From NCBI GenBank assembly GCA_026990095.1, contig JALSIL010000514.1, forward strand, positions 1 through 10,761: 10,761 nucleotides of DNA, read 5' to 3'. The notes beneath the pieces are model-generated. The model worked only from the letters and a program-made list of their open reading frames with translations. It did not search any database and was not told the origin of the DNA. Origin of the DNA: Lysobacterales bacterium (GTDB lineage Bacteria > Pseudomonadota > Gammaproteobacteria > Xanthomonadales > Marinicellaceae). This document shows positions 1 to 7,709 of this stretch, one piece after another (position 1 is the first letter of the stretch; every line of letters starts with the position of its first letter). The translations under genes and the position numbers were made by a program.

Positions 1-40
1 AATTATTATGAATAGTTTTTGTTTCAGTTAGAGTTAGTAG

Positions 41-106
41 GTTAATTTTAAGTTAATGCCTATTAATAAGCTAGTTTTAAGCAAAATTCACTAAAAATTC
101 ACTAAT
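41..106 (+). promoter_or_regulatory. Tandem 11-bp operator-like motif upstream of the DUF3592/beta-helix operon
   Basis: Two adjacent 11-bp units, AATTCACTAAA (85-95) and AATTCACTAAT (96-106), form a direct tandem repeat. The second matches the AATTCACGATT unit of the 8339-8415 array at 9 of 11 positions. Upstream, in the same 11-bp register (blocks starting at 41, 52, 63 and 74), are TTAAT or TTTTAA cores: GTTAATTTTAA, GTTAATGCCTA, TTAATAAGCTA and GTTTTAAGCAA. These are far weaker matches and may be chance in AT-rich DNA. A possible -10 hexamer, TAAAAT, lies at 135-140. The pair ends 72 nt before the preferred start codon at 179. The operator role is inferred from the spacing and from similarity to the second array. 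Confidence 0.45.
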
Positions 107-178
107 TTTTCTGATGAGAAATTTTTCGCTTTACTAAAATAATTGCATCTTAATGGTATTATCACAATTGGTGTGTTC

Positions 179-742
179 ATGAATTCAAATCTTAAAAAGA
201 AGTTAATTGCTCTTGCCGTATTTATCCTTGCTATTGCGGTCTTAATCAGTAGCATTAATAAATATCTCGACAGATCTAATACCAGCAGCTGGAAGTCGGT
301 AACAGGAATTGTGTTATTTTCAGGAGTGGAAGAACGAACAATCTACCGCAAGCACCGACAGAACACCTTTTCTCCTCGTTCAGATAATGTGTATTTGCAA
401 CGGATAGAATATGCATACCAAGTGGACGGTGTGGATTACACAAGTAAGAATTTCAATTTAAACCCTAACTCGGGTGGTTCTTTATCCTATTTGGATGGCA
501 CAAGCCGTCCATTTAAAACAAAACAAAGAGCCAAGCAAGAAGCAAACAAATATAAAAAAGGAAGTGCCGTTCAAGTTTATTACAATCCCGACAAACCCAA
601 TATTGCCACTTTAAGCCAAAAAAATGCATCCTTAATCCCACTACTGTTTTCTTTTGGCTTTTTGGGGTTTGGCGTATTAGCCGTATTAATTGCTTTTGAA
701 CAAATTAACCCTGAAAACCTTCCGTGGAGGAAAAATTCATGA
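179..742 (+). CDS. DUF3592-family membrane protein
   Basis: A 187-residue protein built like DUF3592 proteins. It has an N-terminal membrane helix (about residues 9-26), a soluble beta-rich middle and a second membrane helix near the C terminus (about 151-173). The typical family segment VQVYYNPDKPNIATL (131-145) lies just before the second helix. The middle part probably sits in the periplasm. The biochemical role of the family is unknown. The ATG at 179 is preferred because the Lys-rich N terminus and first helix follow directly and a weak GGTG (170-173) precedes it. A TTG at 143 would add 12 residues and has no better ribosome site. The gene overlaps the next one by 4 nt (ATGA), so the two are almost certainly co-transcribed and translationally coupled. 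A paralogue lies at 7706-8191(-). Confidence 0.85.
   Translation: MNSNLKKKLIALAVFILAIAVLISSINKYLDRSNTSSWKSVTGIVLFSGVEERTIYRKHRQNTFSPRSDNVYLQRIEYAYQVDGVDYTSKNFNLNPNSGGSLSYLDGTSRPFKTKQRAKQEANKYKKGSAVQVYYNPDKPNIATLSQKNASLIPLLFSFGFLGFGVLAVLIAFEQINPENLPWRKNS
726..730 (+). promoter_or_regulatory. Ribosome binding site that fixes the start of the secreted beta-helix protein
   Basis: A full GGAGG lies 8 nt before the ATG at 739, inside the last codons of the upstream DUF3592 gene. It is the strongest Shine-Dalgarno sequence in the window. It supports the ATG at 739 over the in-frame GTG at 724, which would include the site itself in the coding sequence. Confidence 0.8.
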
Positions 743-3700
743 AAAAGATTATTTTACTTTCTTTATTCTTAACAACTTTGGTCAATGCCGTGCCTTTGGC
801 TGGTACTTACTTTATTAACCAAGACGGCAGTGAGGATTACAATACTATTGCTTTGGCTGTTGCTGATTTAACCAGCAATGGCATTTCTGCTCCTGTGATA
901 TTTAAGATAAGAACAGGCACTTATAACGAACAAATTGTTATCAACAATATAAGCAGAACTGGAGCGGTTAATGATCGGGTGGTGTTTAAACGGGCAACGC
1001 CAAGTGATACCGTGATTATAAAAAATCCCAGCCAAGACTCGACTTTTAATTTTATATTTAAACTTTCAGCGGTCAAATACATCAGCTTTGTCAATCTCGA
1101 ATTTGAAGCCACCAATGCCGATTATCAACACTTATTTGAATACACAGGCGATACCGATTCTATTACTATTGCTAATTGTATTTTTCGCGGGTTAAATTAC
1201 CCAAATAGTATTTTTAATCGAGGTGAACTCATTTATTCCCAAACCAATAATCCTAGCATTGATGCTACCAGTACGGGCTTGATTTTTACTGGCAATAGTT
1301 TTGAAAAAGGTTACTCTGCTATTTCAATATTAGGTTCAAATCAGCCAGTTAACACCATTAGCGACAATTTATTCAAAAATCAAGCGATTAAATCAGTCAT
1401 TGTGCTGGGTTTAGAGGCTGGCAGCCAAATCAGCAACAATACCTTTGACAGTTCTTATACTCGTACCATGGCGTATACCGCTTTGTATGCCGAAGGTCTT
1501 GGAGTGATTAAAAATAATGAAATTAAACTCAATAGCATTGGCTCGGCTGAAGTGGGAATGAGTCTCAGGGGTGCCGTCTCTTCCGCAAAACTTTTGGTCT
1601 ATAATAATACCATTTCATCAACCAATCCAGTAGGAAATTCTGTAGGAGCAGATTTAGATTTCCGATTAAAATTTTTTCACAATACTATAAAAATGGAACA
1701 CATTAATGATATTCCTGTTAATGTTTCAGCAACCGAAGCAGATTCGGTCTTGATTAATAATAATTTATTGATTAACACAGGATTTGGTAAAACCATTGTG
1801 GCAGCCACCAACGCCAATCGGGATGCAGTTCTTGAGTTGTTTGATAACGATTATTATACTGCAGGAGGAGTCGTTAGCTATTGGGGTGATTTAACCAGTT
1901 ATACCTCGGTTGCTTTTTTTCAACGTGGCGTGCAGCCCAAACATCCGCATATTGGGTTCAATAAAGCCGTGACTTTTGTCAATCCCAGCACTGGTAATTT
2001 ACGCTTATTTGGGGCTTCAATTGGCGATAAATTTTTGGTTGCTCACCCACAATCCGATGTCACCGAAGACTTAGATGGCGAGGTACGTGGTGTATTAAAT
2101 ACTTATATCGGGGCAGATATTCCGTCTTTAGCAGGTTCTGCAATTGCAGCGATGGATAATTCGGATTCCAATAATGGCGGTTATTATGCGGTTAGTGGTT
2201 TTATGGCTGATTATTCCACAGCACAAGAGGCATTTGATGATTTGTACCGTCGTGGCATGAAAAACGATGTTACTATTAAAATACGTGATGGCTCTTTTCC
2301 CACTAATGCTAACTTTTATAAAATAGTTAAACAAAACGCTCAAGATGTCATTACTATTACCTCTTCGAGTACTATTACAAATGCGGTGTTAAGTTATTCA
2401 GGTGATAGTGACCCAAATAATATTTTACGCTTTGATGGCACCTCTCATGTGGTCATTGATAGTATTGATTTTGATATGGGAGTTGCCTCTGCCAATGGTG
2501 TTGAATTTAATAACAGCAACTCCACTGATATAAAGAACAGCACATTTAATGGCGGCGATATTGGCATTATGATTGTAAATGACAGCACTTCGGACAACCA
2601 TCAAATTTCCACTAACACCTTTAGCAATCAAGCGATTAATGCAATCAAAATTGATTCTGCCACGACCTTGAGTATTGAAGCCAATAGCATTGACTCCAAT
2701 AATGCCAATTTTAAAGGCATTTACCTAAGCAATAACACCGATGCCAGCACTATTTCAAAAAATAAAATTCAAGGTGTAGGCACGGTTATTGCTATTTATT
2801 TGGATAATGCCAATGGTGAAGTCAATAACCGAGGACTGATTGCCAATAATTTTATTTCGACCAACAAGGGTTTGTTTGTGGTCAATTCCAGTGCCAATTG
2901 GAATGTTTATCACAACAGTTTTAACACCAATGCAGCGGCAGTTGTTTTGAAAAAACTCACGGGTACAGAACCCTCAAATTTTAATTTCACAAACAATATT
3001 ATCCAAACCCCATCAACCGCGGCAAATATGATTATCAATGAAACCTCAAGTACGGCTGATGACAATATTCAATTAGATTACAACACTTATTATAACCAAG
3101 TCCAAGGCACAACCTTGTTTAAATGGTATAATCATAACTACTCAAGTTTAACTAGTTTTGTCAATGCCACCGCAATGGATTTTAATAGCCATGAACGCAG
3201 TGTATTGTTTGTCGATGCCGCAAACAATGATTTGCATTTAGCCGCTGCTTCCATTGGCGATAACAATTTGGCAGGTACCAATGTGCCGGTAGTTACTGAT
3301 ATTGATGGTGATACACGTGCCAGCGTTTTTCCTTACACAGGTGCCGATGAAGCGGCTGTCGCCCTAAATCCTGCCCGAATTTCTATCACCTCTAGTGGTT
3401 CACAAACCAGCGAAGACGGCTCGTTGACGGTTGATATTTCTTTTGTATTGGAATCACAACCGAGCAATAATGTGGTGGTGAGTGCCGCCAGTAGCGACAC
3501 AACTCAAGGCACAATTAATACACTTAACATGATATTTACCCCAAGCAACTGGAACACACCACAAACCAAAACCGTCACTGGCGTGGATGATAATATTATG
3601 GAAGGTGATATTAATTATAGCATTGCCACAACCGTAAGCAGTGCCGATAGTAATTACGATGGATTAAATGTGGCAGACTTAAATCTCACCAATATTGATG

Positions 3701-5037
3701 ACGACACCAGTGCCAACTTAAAACTCGAAGTGGTTAATTCAATGGCAGAACCCAATACCGCAGGAGTGGTTCGGATTAGTTTGGTTAAACCTTTATCACC
3801 TCCAAATGATACACCTTTGGTCAACACTCAAGCCATTAGCATAGATTTTCAAACATCAAACTCTTCGGCAACCCTTGGCGTGGATTATACCGATGCATCA
3901 GGTTCGGTTGTATTGCCTGCTTTGAGCAGTAGTATTGATGTCAATGTGGAGGTTATTGATGACAATTTAATCGAAGATTTAGAACACACCATTTTCGTGC
4001 TAACTGGCAAAAGTGGCGGTGTTGGTTTTATATTCATCAATACAAATACGCTTGTGCAATTGGATATTGTGGATGATGAAAACGCCAATGTTTTCGTATC
4101 CATGCAAGTTCCAGCCCAAGAACCTACAACCAATGGTTTTTTTAAGGTCGCACTTGATGGCGGCATAAGCCCAATAGATACAAACATAACAGTGAGTTTT
4201 AGCGGTGTCGCTACACAAGGCACAGATTACCAAATGATACCAACTTCAGTCACCATTCCAGCTTTGGCTAGTGAAGCTAATATTCCGATAAATGTCATTG
4301 ATGATATCGACTCAGAGGGCAATGAAGAAATCAACATCAGCATTGATGCAGTGGATAACCCATTAATAAATATTCTTGCGGTTAACCCAATGCCTTCCAG
4401 TATTTTTGATGACGATACCTCCGCAGACATTAGTATCTCGATAACCCCCAATAACCCAACATTTAATACGGCTACCGTGACTAATTTGCTATTCACCTTA
4501 AGCAATAACAGCCCAATTAATATTCACCAAGCAGTCTTGCAATCAACTGAACCTGTTGGACTGAGTTACGTCAATTGGCAATGTTTGGCAGCTTCTCAAT
4601 ATTGCACACAAACAGCAGGCATGGGCAACATATCTGAAGTGATTAGCATTGATGCCAATAGCCAAATCCAGTTTAGTGTTGATGTACTGGCAACAACTAC
4701 ACCAACAGCTTCAATTTCAGTGCAAGCCATTTTAAATCCAGCTCCTTTCTTAATCGACCCTAATCCGAACAACAACACTGCGATTGCCACCAGTTTGTTA
4801 GAAATAATATTTCAAAATGGCTTTGAATCATCGTTAAATAAACAACTGTATCAAGCGGTTACGGCATTTGACCAACAAGACAGTTTGAATTCATATTATT
4901 ACTTTATTGAAGATGATTCAGCCATTTATCATTTCATCCAAACAAATAAAGTTAACAATACAGTTCGGTATCGCCATGTTTATGTGGATGCAATTAAAGA
5001 ATCCATTAACACATCCGATTGGATAAAAAATGACTGA
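739..5037 (+). CDS. Giant secreted protein: two beta-helix modules, Calx-beta domains, DUF11-like domain
   Basis: A 1432-residue exported protein with no recognisable enzyme motif. Signal peptide: residues 1-17, likely cut after VNA. Residues 22-460 and 480-871 are two parallel beta-helix modules rich in Asn turns (NN, NNN, NTF, NSF). Each opens with a G-Y-(x)n-DY-T block followed by an A-x-x-DL stretch and a [VI]-x-[FI]-K-I-R-x-G segment. Each closes with ASIGD, then D-DG-(E/D)-x-R, then Y-[IT]-GAD. Residues 880-989 are a Calx-beta-like domain with FTPSNWNTPQTKTVTGVDD. Two further Calx-beta-like domains follow (about 991-1116 and 1117-1228), ending in acidic DDE or DDDT calcium-type loops. 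Residues 1229-1353 are DUF11-like, with the paired cysteines C1282 and C1289. IFQNGFE (1357-1363) precedes a 67-residue unfamiliar tail. A surface adhesin or matrix role is likely but inferred. Second gene of an operon with the DUF3592 gene. Confidence 0.85.
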   Translation: MKKIILLSLFLTTLVNAVPLAGTYFINQDGSEDYNTIALAVADLTSNGISAPVIFKIRTGTYNEQIVINNISRTGAVNDRVVFKRATPSDTVIIKNPSQDSTFNFIFKLSAVKYISFVNLEFEATNADYQHLFEYTGDTDSITIANCIFRGLNYPNSIFNRGELIYSQTNNPSIDATSTGLIFTGNSFEKGYSAISILGSNQPVNTISDNLFKNQAIKSVIVLGLEAGSQISNNTFDSSYTRTMAYTALYAEGLGVIKNNEIKLNSIGSAEVGMSLRGAVSSAKLLVYNNTISSTNPVGNSVGADLDFRLKFFHNTIKMEHINDIPVNVSATEADSVLINNNLLINTGFGKTIVAATNANRDAVLELFDNDYYTAGGVVSYWGDLTSYTSVAFFQRGVQPKHPHIGFNKAVTFVNPSTGNLRLFGASIGDKFLVAHPQSDVTEDLDGEVRGVLNTYIGADIPSLAGSAIAAMDNSDSNNGGYYAVSGFMADYSTAQEAFDDLYRRGMKNDVTIKIRDGSFPTNANFYKIVKQNAQDVITITSSSTITNAVLSYSGDSDPNNILRFDGTSHVVIDSIDFDMGVASANGVEFNNSNSTDIKNSTFNGGDIGIMIVNDSTSDNHQISTNTFSNQAINAIKIDSATTLSIEANSIDSNNANFKGIYLSNNTDASTISKNKIQGVGTVIAIYLDNANGEVNNRGLIANNFISTNKGLFVVNSSANWNVYHNSFNTNAAAVVLKKLTGTEPSNFNFTNNIIQTPSTAANMIINETSSTADDNIQLDYNTYYNQVQGTTLFKWYNHNYSSLTSFVNATAMDFNSHERSVLFVDAANNDLHLAAASIGDNNLAGTNVPVVTDIDGDTRASVFPYTGADEAAVALNPARISITSSGSQTSEDGSLTVDISFVLESQPSNNVVVSAASSDTTQGTINTLNMIFTPSNWNTPQTKTVTGVDDNIMEGDINYSIATTVSSADSNYDGLNVADLNLTNIDDDTSANLKLEVVNSMAEPNTAGVVRISLVKPLSPPNDTPLVNTQAISIDFQTSNSSATLGVDYTDASGSVVLPALSSSIDVNVEVIDDNLIEDLEHTIFVLTGKSGGVGFIFINTNTLVQLDIVDDENANVFVSMQVPAQEPTTNGFFKVALDGGISPIDTNITVSFSGVATQGTDYQMIPTSVTIPALASEANIPINVIDDIDSEGNEEINISIDAVDNPLINILAVNPMPSSIFDDDTSADISISITPNNPTFNTATVTNLLFTLSNNSPINIHQAVLQSTEPVGLSYVNWQCLAASQYCTQTAGMGNISEVISIDANSQIQFSVDVLATTTPTASISVQAILNPAPFLIDPNPNNNTAIATSLLEIIFQNGFESSLNKQLYQAVTAFDQQDSLNSYYYFIEDDSAIYHFIQTNKVNNTVRYRHVYVDAIKESINTSDWIKND
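802..3351 (+). repeat. Internal duplication of a beta-helix module (protein level)
   Basis: Two modules of similar design lie in tandem: residues 22-460 (802-2118) and residues 480-871 (2176-3351). Shared landmarks in the same order are an opening Gly-Tyr strand with the DY-T-A/I block, a K-I-R-x-G strand, a series of Asn-rich coils, then NxDLxL or GNLRL with ASIGD, then DLDGEVR or DIDGDTR, then YIGAD or YTGAD. The DNA is not obviously alike, so the duplication looks old. Each closing block resembles the cap seen in secreted bacterial beta-helix proteins. Confidence 0.65.
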
Positions 5038-5128
5038 TAAACCGCAACTCAAACCCATAGGAGCCGTTGCTGGTATTGGCGGATACACACAAATCCGCCA
5101 ATACCTAACACAGCAACTCACTAAATAA
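5030..5128 (+). CDS. Possible small ORF (32 aa) overlapping the stop of the secreted protein
   Basis: An ATG at 5030 overlaps the end of the upstream gene (ATGACTGA, stop at 5035-5037). It opens a 32-codon frame ending in TAA at 5126-5128. The product begins MTDKPQLKPIGAVAG and ends RQYLTQQLTK. It is basic, has no signal peptide and matches nothing I recognise. The start lies in a run of six A (5025-5030). Losing one A would fuse this frame to the upstream protein as a 32-residue extension (WIKMTDKP...), so it may be the tail of that protein in relatives or a sequencing-error case. No good Shine-Dalgarno is present, so any translation would rely on coupling. Much of the frame lies inside a perfect inverted repeat, which argues for RNA structure rather than protein as the conserved feature. 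Confidence 0.25.
   Translation: MTDKPQLKPIGAVAGIGGYTQIRQYLTQQLTK
5066..5117 (+). other. Strong two-step hairpin downstream of the secreted-protein gene
   Basis: GTTGCTG (5066-5072) pairs with CAGCAAC (5111-5117). Stacked inside it, GTATTGGCGGAT (5073-5084) pairs with ATCCGCCAATAC (5093-5104). That makes 19 base pairs without a mismatch, with a loop of ACACACAA (5085-5092) and a one-sided bulge of 6 nt (5105-5110). No T-run follows on either strand, so this is not a textbook Rho-independent terminator. It could protect the 3' end of the long mRNA, act in Rho-dependent termination, or be a copy of a palindromic intergenic repeat. Confidence 0.65.
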
Positions 5129-5183
5129 AATGTGATAAAGAAGGCGTATCTATCTACACTACGATAATGTCATATTAATATAG

Positions 5184-5226
5184 TAACACGAGAATCTAGA
5201 GCAGATTCTCAGGTATTCCTGTGTTA
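5184..5226 (+). other. Second two-step inverted repeat in the intergenic region
   Basis: GAGAATCT (5190-5197) and AGATTCTC (5203-5210) form a perfect 8-bp stem around the loop AGAGC. Directly outside, TAACAC (5184-5189) can pair with GTGTTA (5221-5226) across a one-sided 10-nt bulge (5211-5220). The plan, a long stem with a bulge on the right arm only, copies the hairpin at 5066-5117, whose bulge also reads TAACA. A perfect 10-bp palindrome, ATATTAATAT (5172-5181), lies just upstream. No T-run follows. Function unknown. Confidence 0.5.
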
Positions 5227-5341
5227 GATAATGCAATTGTCACTTCGAAATGATTTGACTGAGAAAACGAAGGTCTATTCCAGTCATGCCATGAGCCTGA
5301 AATATTAATTTAAATAAAATCCTAGCAAATCAAAGCAAAGA
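5227..5341. other. Remaining intergenic stretch before the regulator promoter
   Basis: No reading frame or RNA gene is evident. Two short pairings are visible: CTTCG (5243-5247) with CGAAG (5268-5272), and GACTG (5257-5261) with CAGTC (5281-5285). They interleave, as in a pseudoknot, but each is only 5 bp and could be chance. A single half-match to the array motif, ATGATT (5250-5255), is present without a tandem partner. Confidence 0.3.
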
Positions 5342-5370
5342 TTGTTAACATTGCAAACTTTTATTAGGAT
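5342..5370 (+). promoter_or_regulatory. Candidate sigma70-type promoter of the regulator gene
   Basis: TTGTTA (5342-5347) and TAGGAT (5365-5370) match the -35 and -10 consensus at 4 of 6 positions each, with the ideal 17-nt spacing. Transcription would begin near 5377, about 35 nt before the ATG at 5412 and 68 nt before the one at 5445. An 8-bp palindrome TGTTAACA (5343-5350) covers the -35 box and could be a binding site. Weak evidence in AT-rich DNA. Confidence 0.3.
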
Positions 5371-5444
5371 AGGTTTACACCAAATTAACGTTGTGGAACT
5401 TGGCAGTAACAATGAATTTGTTATACACAAGCAATAAAAGTGTT

Positions 5445-7709
5445 ATGCAGTATTCTTTTTCTCATTTTATTTTCGATACAAAAGCCAATGAGTTAAGTTT
5501 TGCTAAAAAAACTATTGTTTTAACTAAACAACATAAAGACTTATTAGCATATTTTTTAAAAAACCCCAATGTTGTCGTGTCCAAAGAGAAGCTAATTGAC
5601 CATGTCTGGAATGGTCGAGTTGTAACTAGCAATACCATTGACCAAAGTGTATCGAAATTAAAGAAAATCTTATCTTCCCTAAAGGAAGACAAATACTTTG
5701 AAACGATTTATGGTCAGGGTATAAAATTTTGCCCTAGAGTTACTGAACATAATGTCCCAAAAAAAAACAACCTTTTGCTCTTTGTATTGATAATTGCAAC
5801 TGTTGTACTGTTATTCTCTTTCTATCTTAAATCACAAATTATCGATAAAAAAATTGTTAAGAAACCCTTGGTTTTAATGCTCTCAAAATCCCAAAATGAA
5901 AAGCAGTGGTACAATGACAGTTCGAGGCTATTAATTGAACAATTAATGAGTTTTTCAAACAGTGCACTTTTAAAAAAAATAGAAAACAAACCAAAAAATC
6001 TAGACATTAATCAATACATAGATTTACAAAGGTATATATCGCCCCAATTAAACACTGTCACAGTTCAGGTTGTTGAAAAGGATGGTTATTACACTCTGAC
6101 TTTGACTATTGTACAGGGCAACAAAGAATCCATTAGCAAATCATTTAAACAAAATAATATTGTTAAAGCTGTTGAACAAGGCAGTTTATGGTTACAAAAG
6201 GAGTTAAATTATACAGATGAAAATAATGGAATCATTAGTTCTTTGTTGCCTGATAATCCTTATATTGTCGAATCCTACTTGCGTGGATTGAGCAACTTAA
6301 ATAATGGCAATATTGATCAAGCCAGTCGTTATTTTGAGTTGTGTATTGGCGAAAACCCGGATTTTTACTTAGCTCTCTTAGCACTGGCTAAAGTCAAAAA
6401 TAAGCAAGGAAAATTAATTGAAAGCATAGAATTGTTAGATACCTTAAGTTTGTTAGACTCAAACCCGATGTTGGACATTGCCATAGCAACTCTACGTGGG
6501 GAGATTTTTGATACACAAGGTAAGCCAGATCAAGCCAGAGACACCTACCTTCAAATACTGGACAAATACAGCGAGTACAAACTGTCATCCTTAAATGATG
6601 TGCGTTATAATTTAAGTTATTCGTACACAGTTTTAGCTGAATACCAGTTGGCTTTAGAGCAGTTGGATATTATCAGCGATAATCTATCACAAGAGGAGAA
6701 TTTAGAACTCCTTGCCAATGTTTATCAGAAAAAAGGAAGTATTTTACTAAAGCTTGGACAGATAGATTTTGCCAAACAAAATGCCAACAGGGCTTTGAAA
6801 ATATTTACGGATGGAGGAGAGTTAATCGGTGCAGCAAAAGTGCGTAGTTTGCTGGCAAGAATTGCCAATCATGAAGCCGATTATCTGGAGGCTCAAGTTC
6901 AGCTAGAACATGCTTTAAGCATTACTCGTTCTCTTAATTATAAATTAGGCACTGGTGCAACACTCAATGAATTAATTTATTTATTAATGGTACAGTCACA
7001 ACACACTAAAGCATGGGAACTCAATAAAGAAATGGAACAAATAGCACTAGAAATAGATTATAAAGCAATGTTAATCGCTTCAAAACAATTTGCTATTGAT
7101 ATGGCAATAAAACAAAAAAAATGGTCTGTGGCAGAAGATTATCTGTTACAACACCAGCAGTTGGCAGAAGAGACAAACAACCAAAGCGCATTAATTAAAA
7201 ACAAACTTTTAACATTAGATTATTTGCTTGACCAAGATAAAATGGAAGATAAAAACGGCCACTCCGTAAAATCTATTCTTGATGAATTACAGGCACACAT
7301 AAATCAAAGCCAAGAACTGCGCTTACAACCACGCATCAATCAAAATCTAGCCCGTTGGCATTTGTTAAATTCACAAGCTGATAAAGCACTAACACTGTTA
7401 AATACCTCGAGACAATTGGCTGAAAATACAAAAGACAATGAGTCAATTATTGACATCAATAATTTGTTGGCAAAATATTATCTCGACAATCAACAAGTGC
7501 AAAAAGCCATGGACATATTAAATGAATCTGAACAATATAACCCCACAGACTACCCGTATTTATTACTAAAATCCAAAGCCAACGAACAACTTGGGAATTT
7601 AAACCAAGCATTAGAACTGGCCAAATCATGCAAGCAACAAGCCATAGATTTATGGACAGACGATGATGAACAATTTTTAAAGAGTTTAATTTCTAAAGCT
7701 TATCATTAA
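5445..7709 (+). CDS. Membrane-anchored winged-helix transcriptional regulator with TPR-like periplasmic domain (CadC/ToxR-like)
   Basis: A 754-residue one-component regulator. Residues 1-97 are an OmpR/PhoB-type winged helix. It opens with the usual Y-x-F-x-x-F-x-[FL]-D strand, then the LTKQHKDLLAYFLKNP helix, the VSKEKLIDHVW helix, a recognition helix with SNTIDQSVSKLKKIL (62-76) and the hairpin wing ETIYGQGIKF (86-95). A hydrophobic segment (about 109-127) is a single membrane span, so the DNA-binding part is cytoplasmic and the rest periplasmic. Residues about 272-750 are helix-turn-helix repeats of TPR type (for example NIDQASRYFELCIGENP, QADKALTLLN, NLNQALELAKSCK). No receiver domain is present, so the signal probably arrives through the periplasmic part. 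The start at 5445 lies just ahead of the winged helix. ATG 5412 (11 more residues) or TTG 5391 are alternatives with equally weak ribosome sites. Confidence 0.85.
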   Translation: MQYSFSHFIFDTKANELSFAKKTIVLTKQHKDLLAYFLKNPNVVVSKEKLIDHVWNGRVVTSNTIDQSVSKLKKILSSLKEDKYFETIYGQGIKFCPRVTEHNVPKKNNLLLFVLIIATVVLLFSFYLKSQIIDKKIVKKPLVLMLSKSQNEKQWYNDSSRLLIEQLMSFSNSALLKKIENKPKNLDINQYIDLQRYISPQLNTVTVQVVEKDGYYTLTLTIVQGNKESISKSFKQNNIVKAVEQGSLWLQKELNYTDENNGIISSLLPDNPYIVESYLRGLSNLNNGNIDQASRYFELCIGENPDFYLALLALAKVKNKQGKLIESIELLDTLSLLDSNPMLDIAIATLRGEIFDTQGKPDQARDTYLQILDKYSEYKLSSLNDVRYNLSYSYTVLAEYQLALEQLDIISDNLSQEENLELLANVYQKKGSILLKLGQIDFAKQNANRALKIFTDGGELIGAAKVRSLLARIANHEADYLEAQVQLEHALSITRSLNYKLGTGATLNELIYLLMVQSQHTKAWELNKEMEQIALEIDYKAMLIASKQFAIDMAIKQKKWSVAEDYLLQHQQLAEETNNQSALIKNKLLTLDYLLDQDKMEDKNGHSVKSILDELQAHINQSQELRLQPRINQNLARWHLLNSQADKALTLLNTSRQLAENTKDNESIIDINNLLAKYYLDNQQVQKAMDILNESEQYNPTDYPYLLLKSKANEQLGNLNQALELAKSCKQQAIDLWTDDDEQFLKSLISKAYH

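Noticed and set aside
143..178. TTG start at 143 for the first DUF3592 gene
   Set aside because: It adds 12 residues ahead of a normal MNSNLKKK membrane-protein start, with no better ribosome site.
3885..4223. 112-codon open frame on the minus strand
   Set aside because: It lies wholly inside the Calx-beta region of the secreted protein, has no ribosome site or domain, and its Ser/Thr/Leu-rich product is typical of an antisense shadow.
5025..5031. A AAA AAT slippery heptamer for programmed -1 frameshifting
   Set aside because: It is in the right frame, but the -1 frame meets TGA at 5031-5033 at once, so slippage would add nothing. The small frame lies in +1.
5066..5117. Rho-independent terminator
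   Set aside because: The stem is strong, but no T-run follows on the plus strand and no A-run precedes it for the minus strand.
5245..5255. Array motif upstream of the regulator (TCGAAATGATT), suggesting autoregulation
   Set aside because: A single partial match (ATGATT only), not in tandem and about 190 nt from the start codon; expected by chance in AT-rich DNA.
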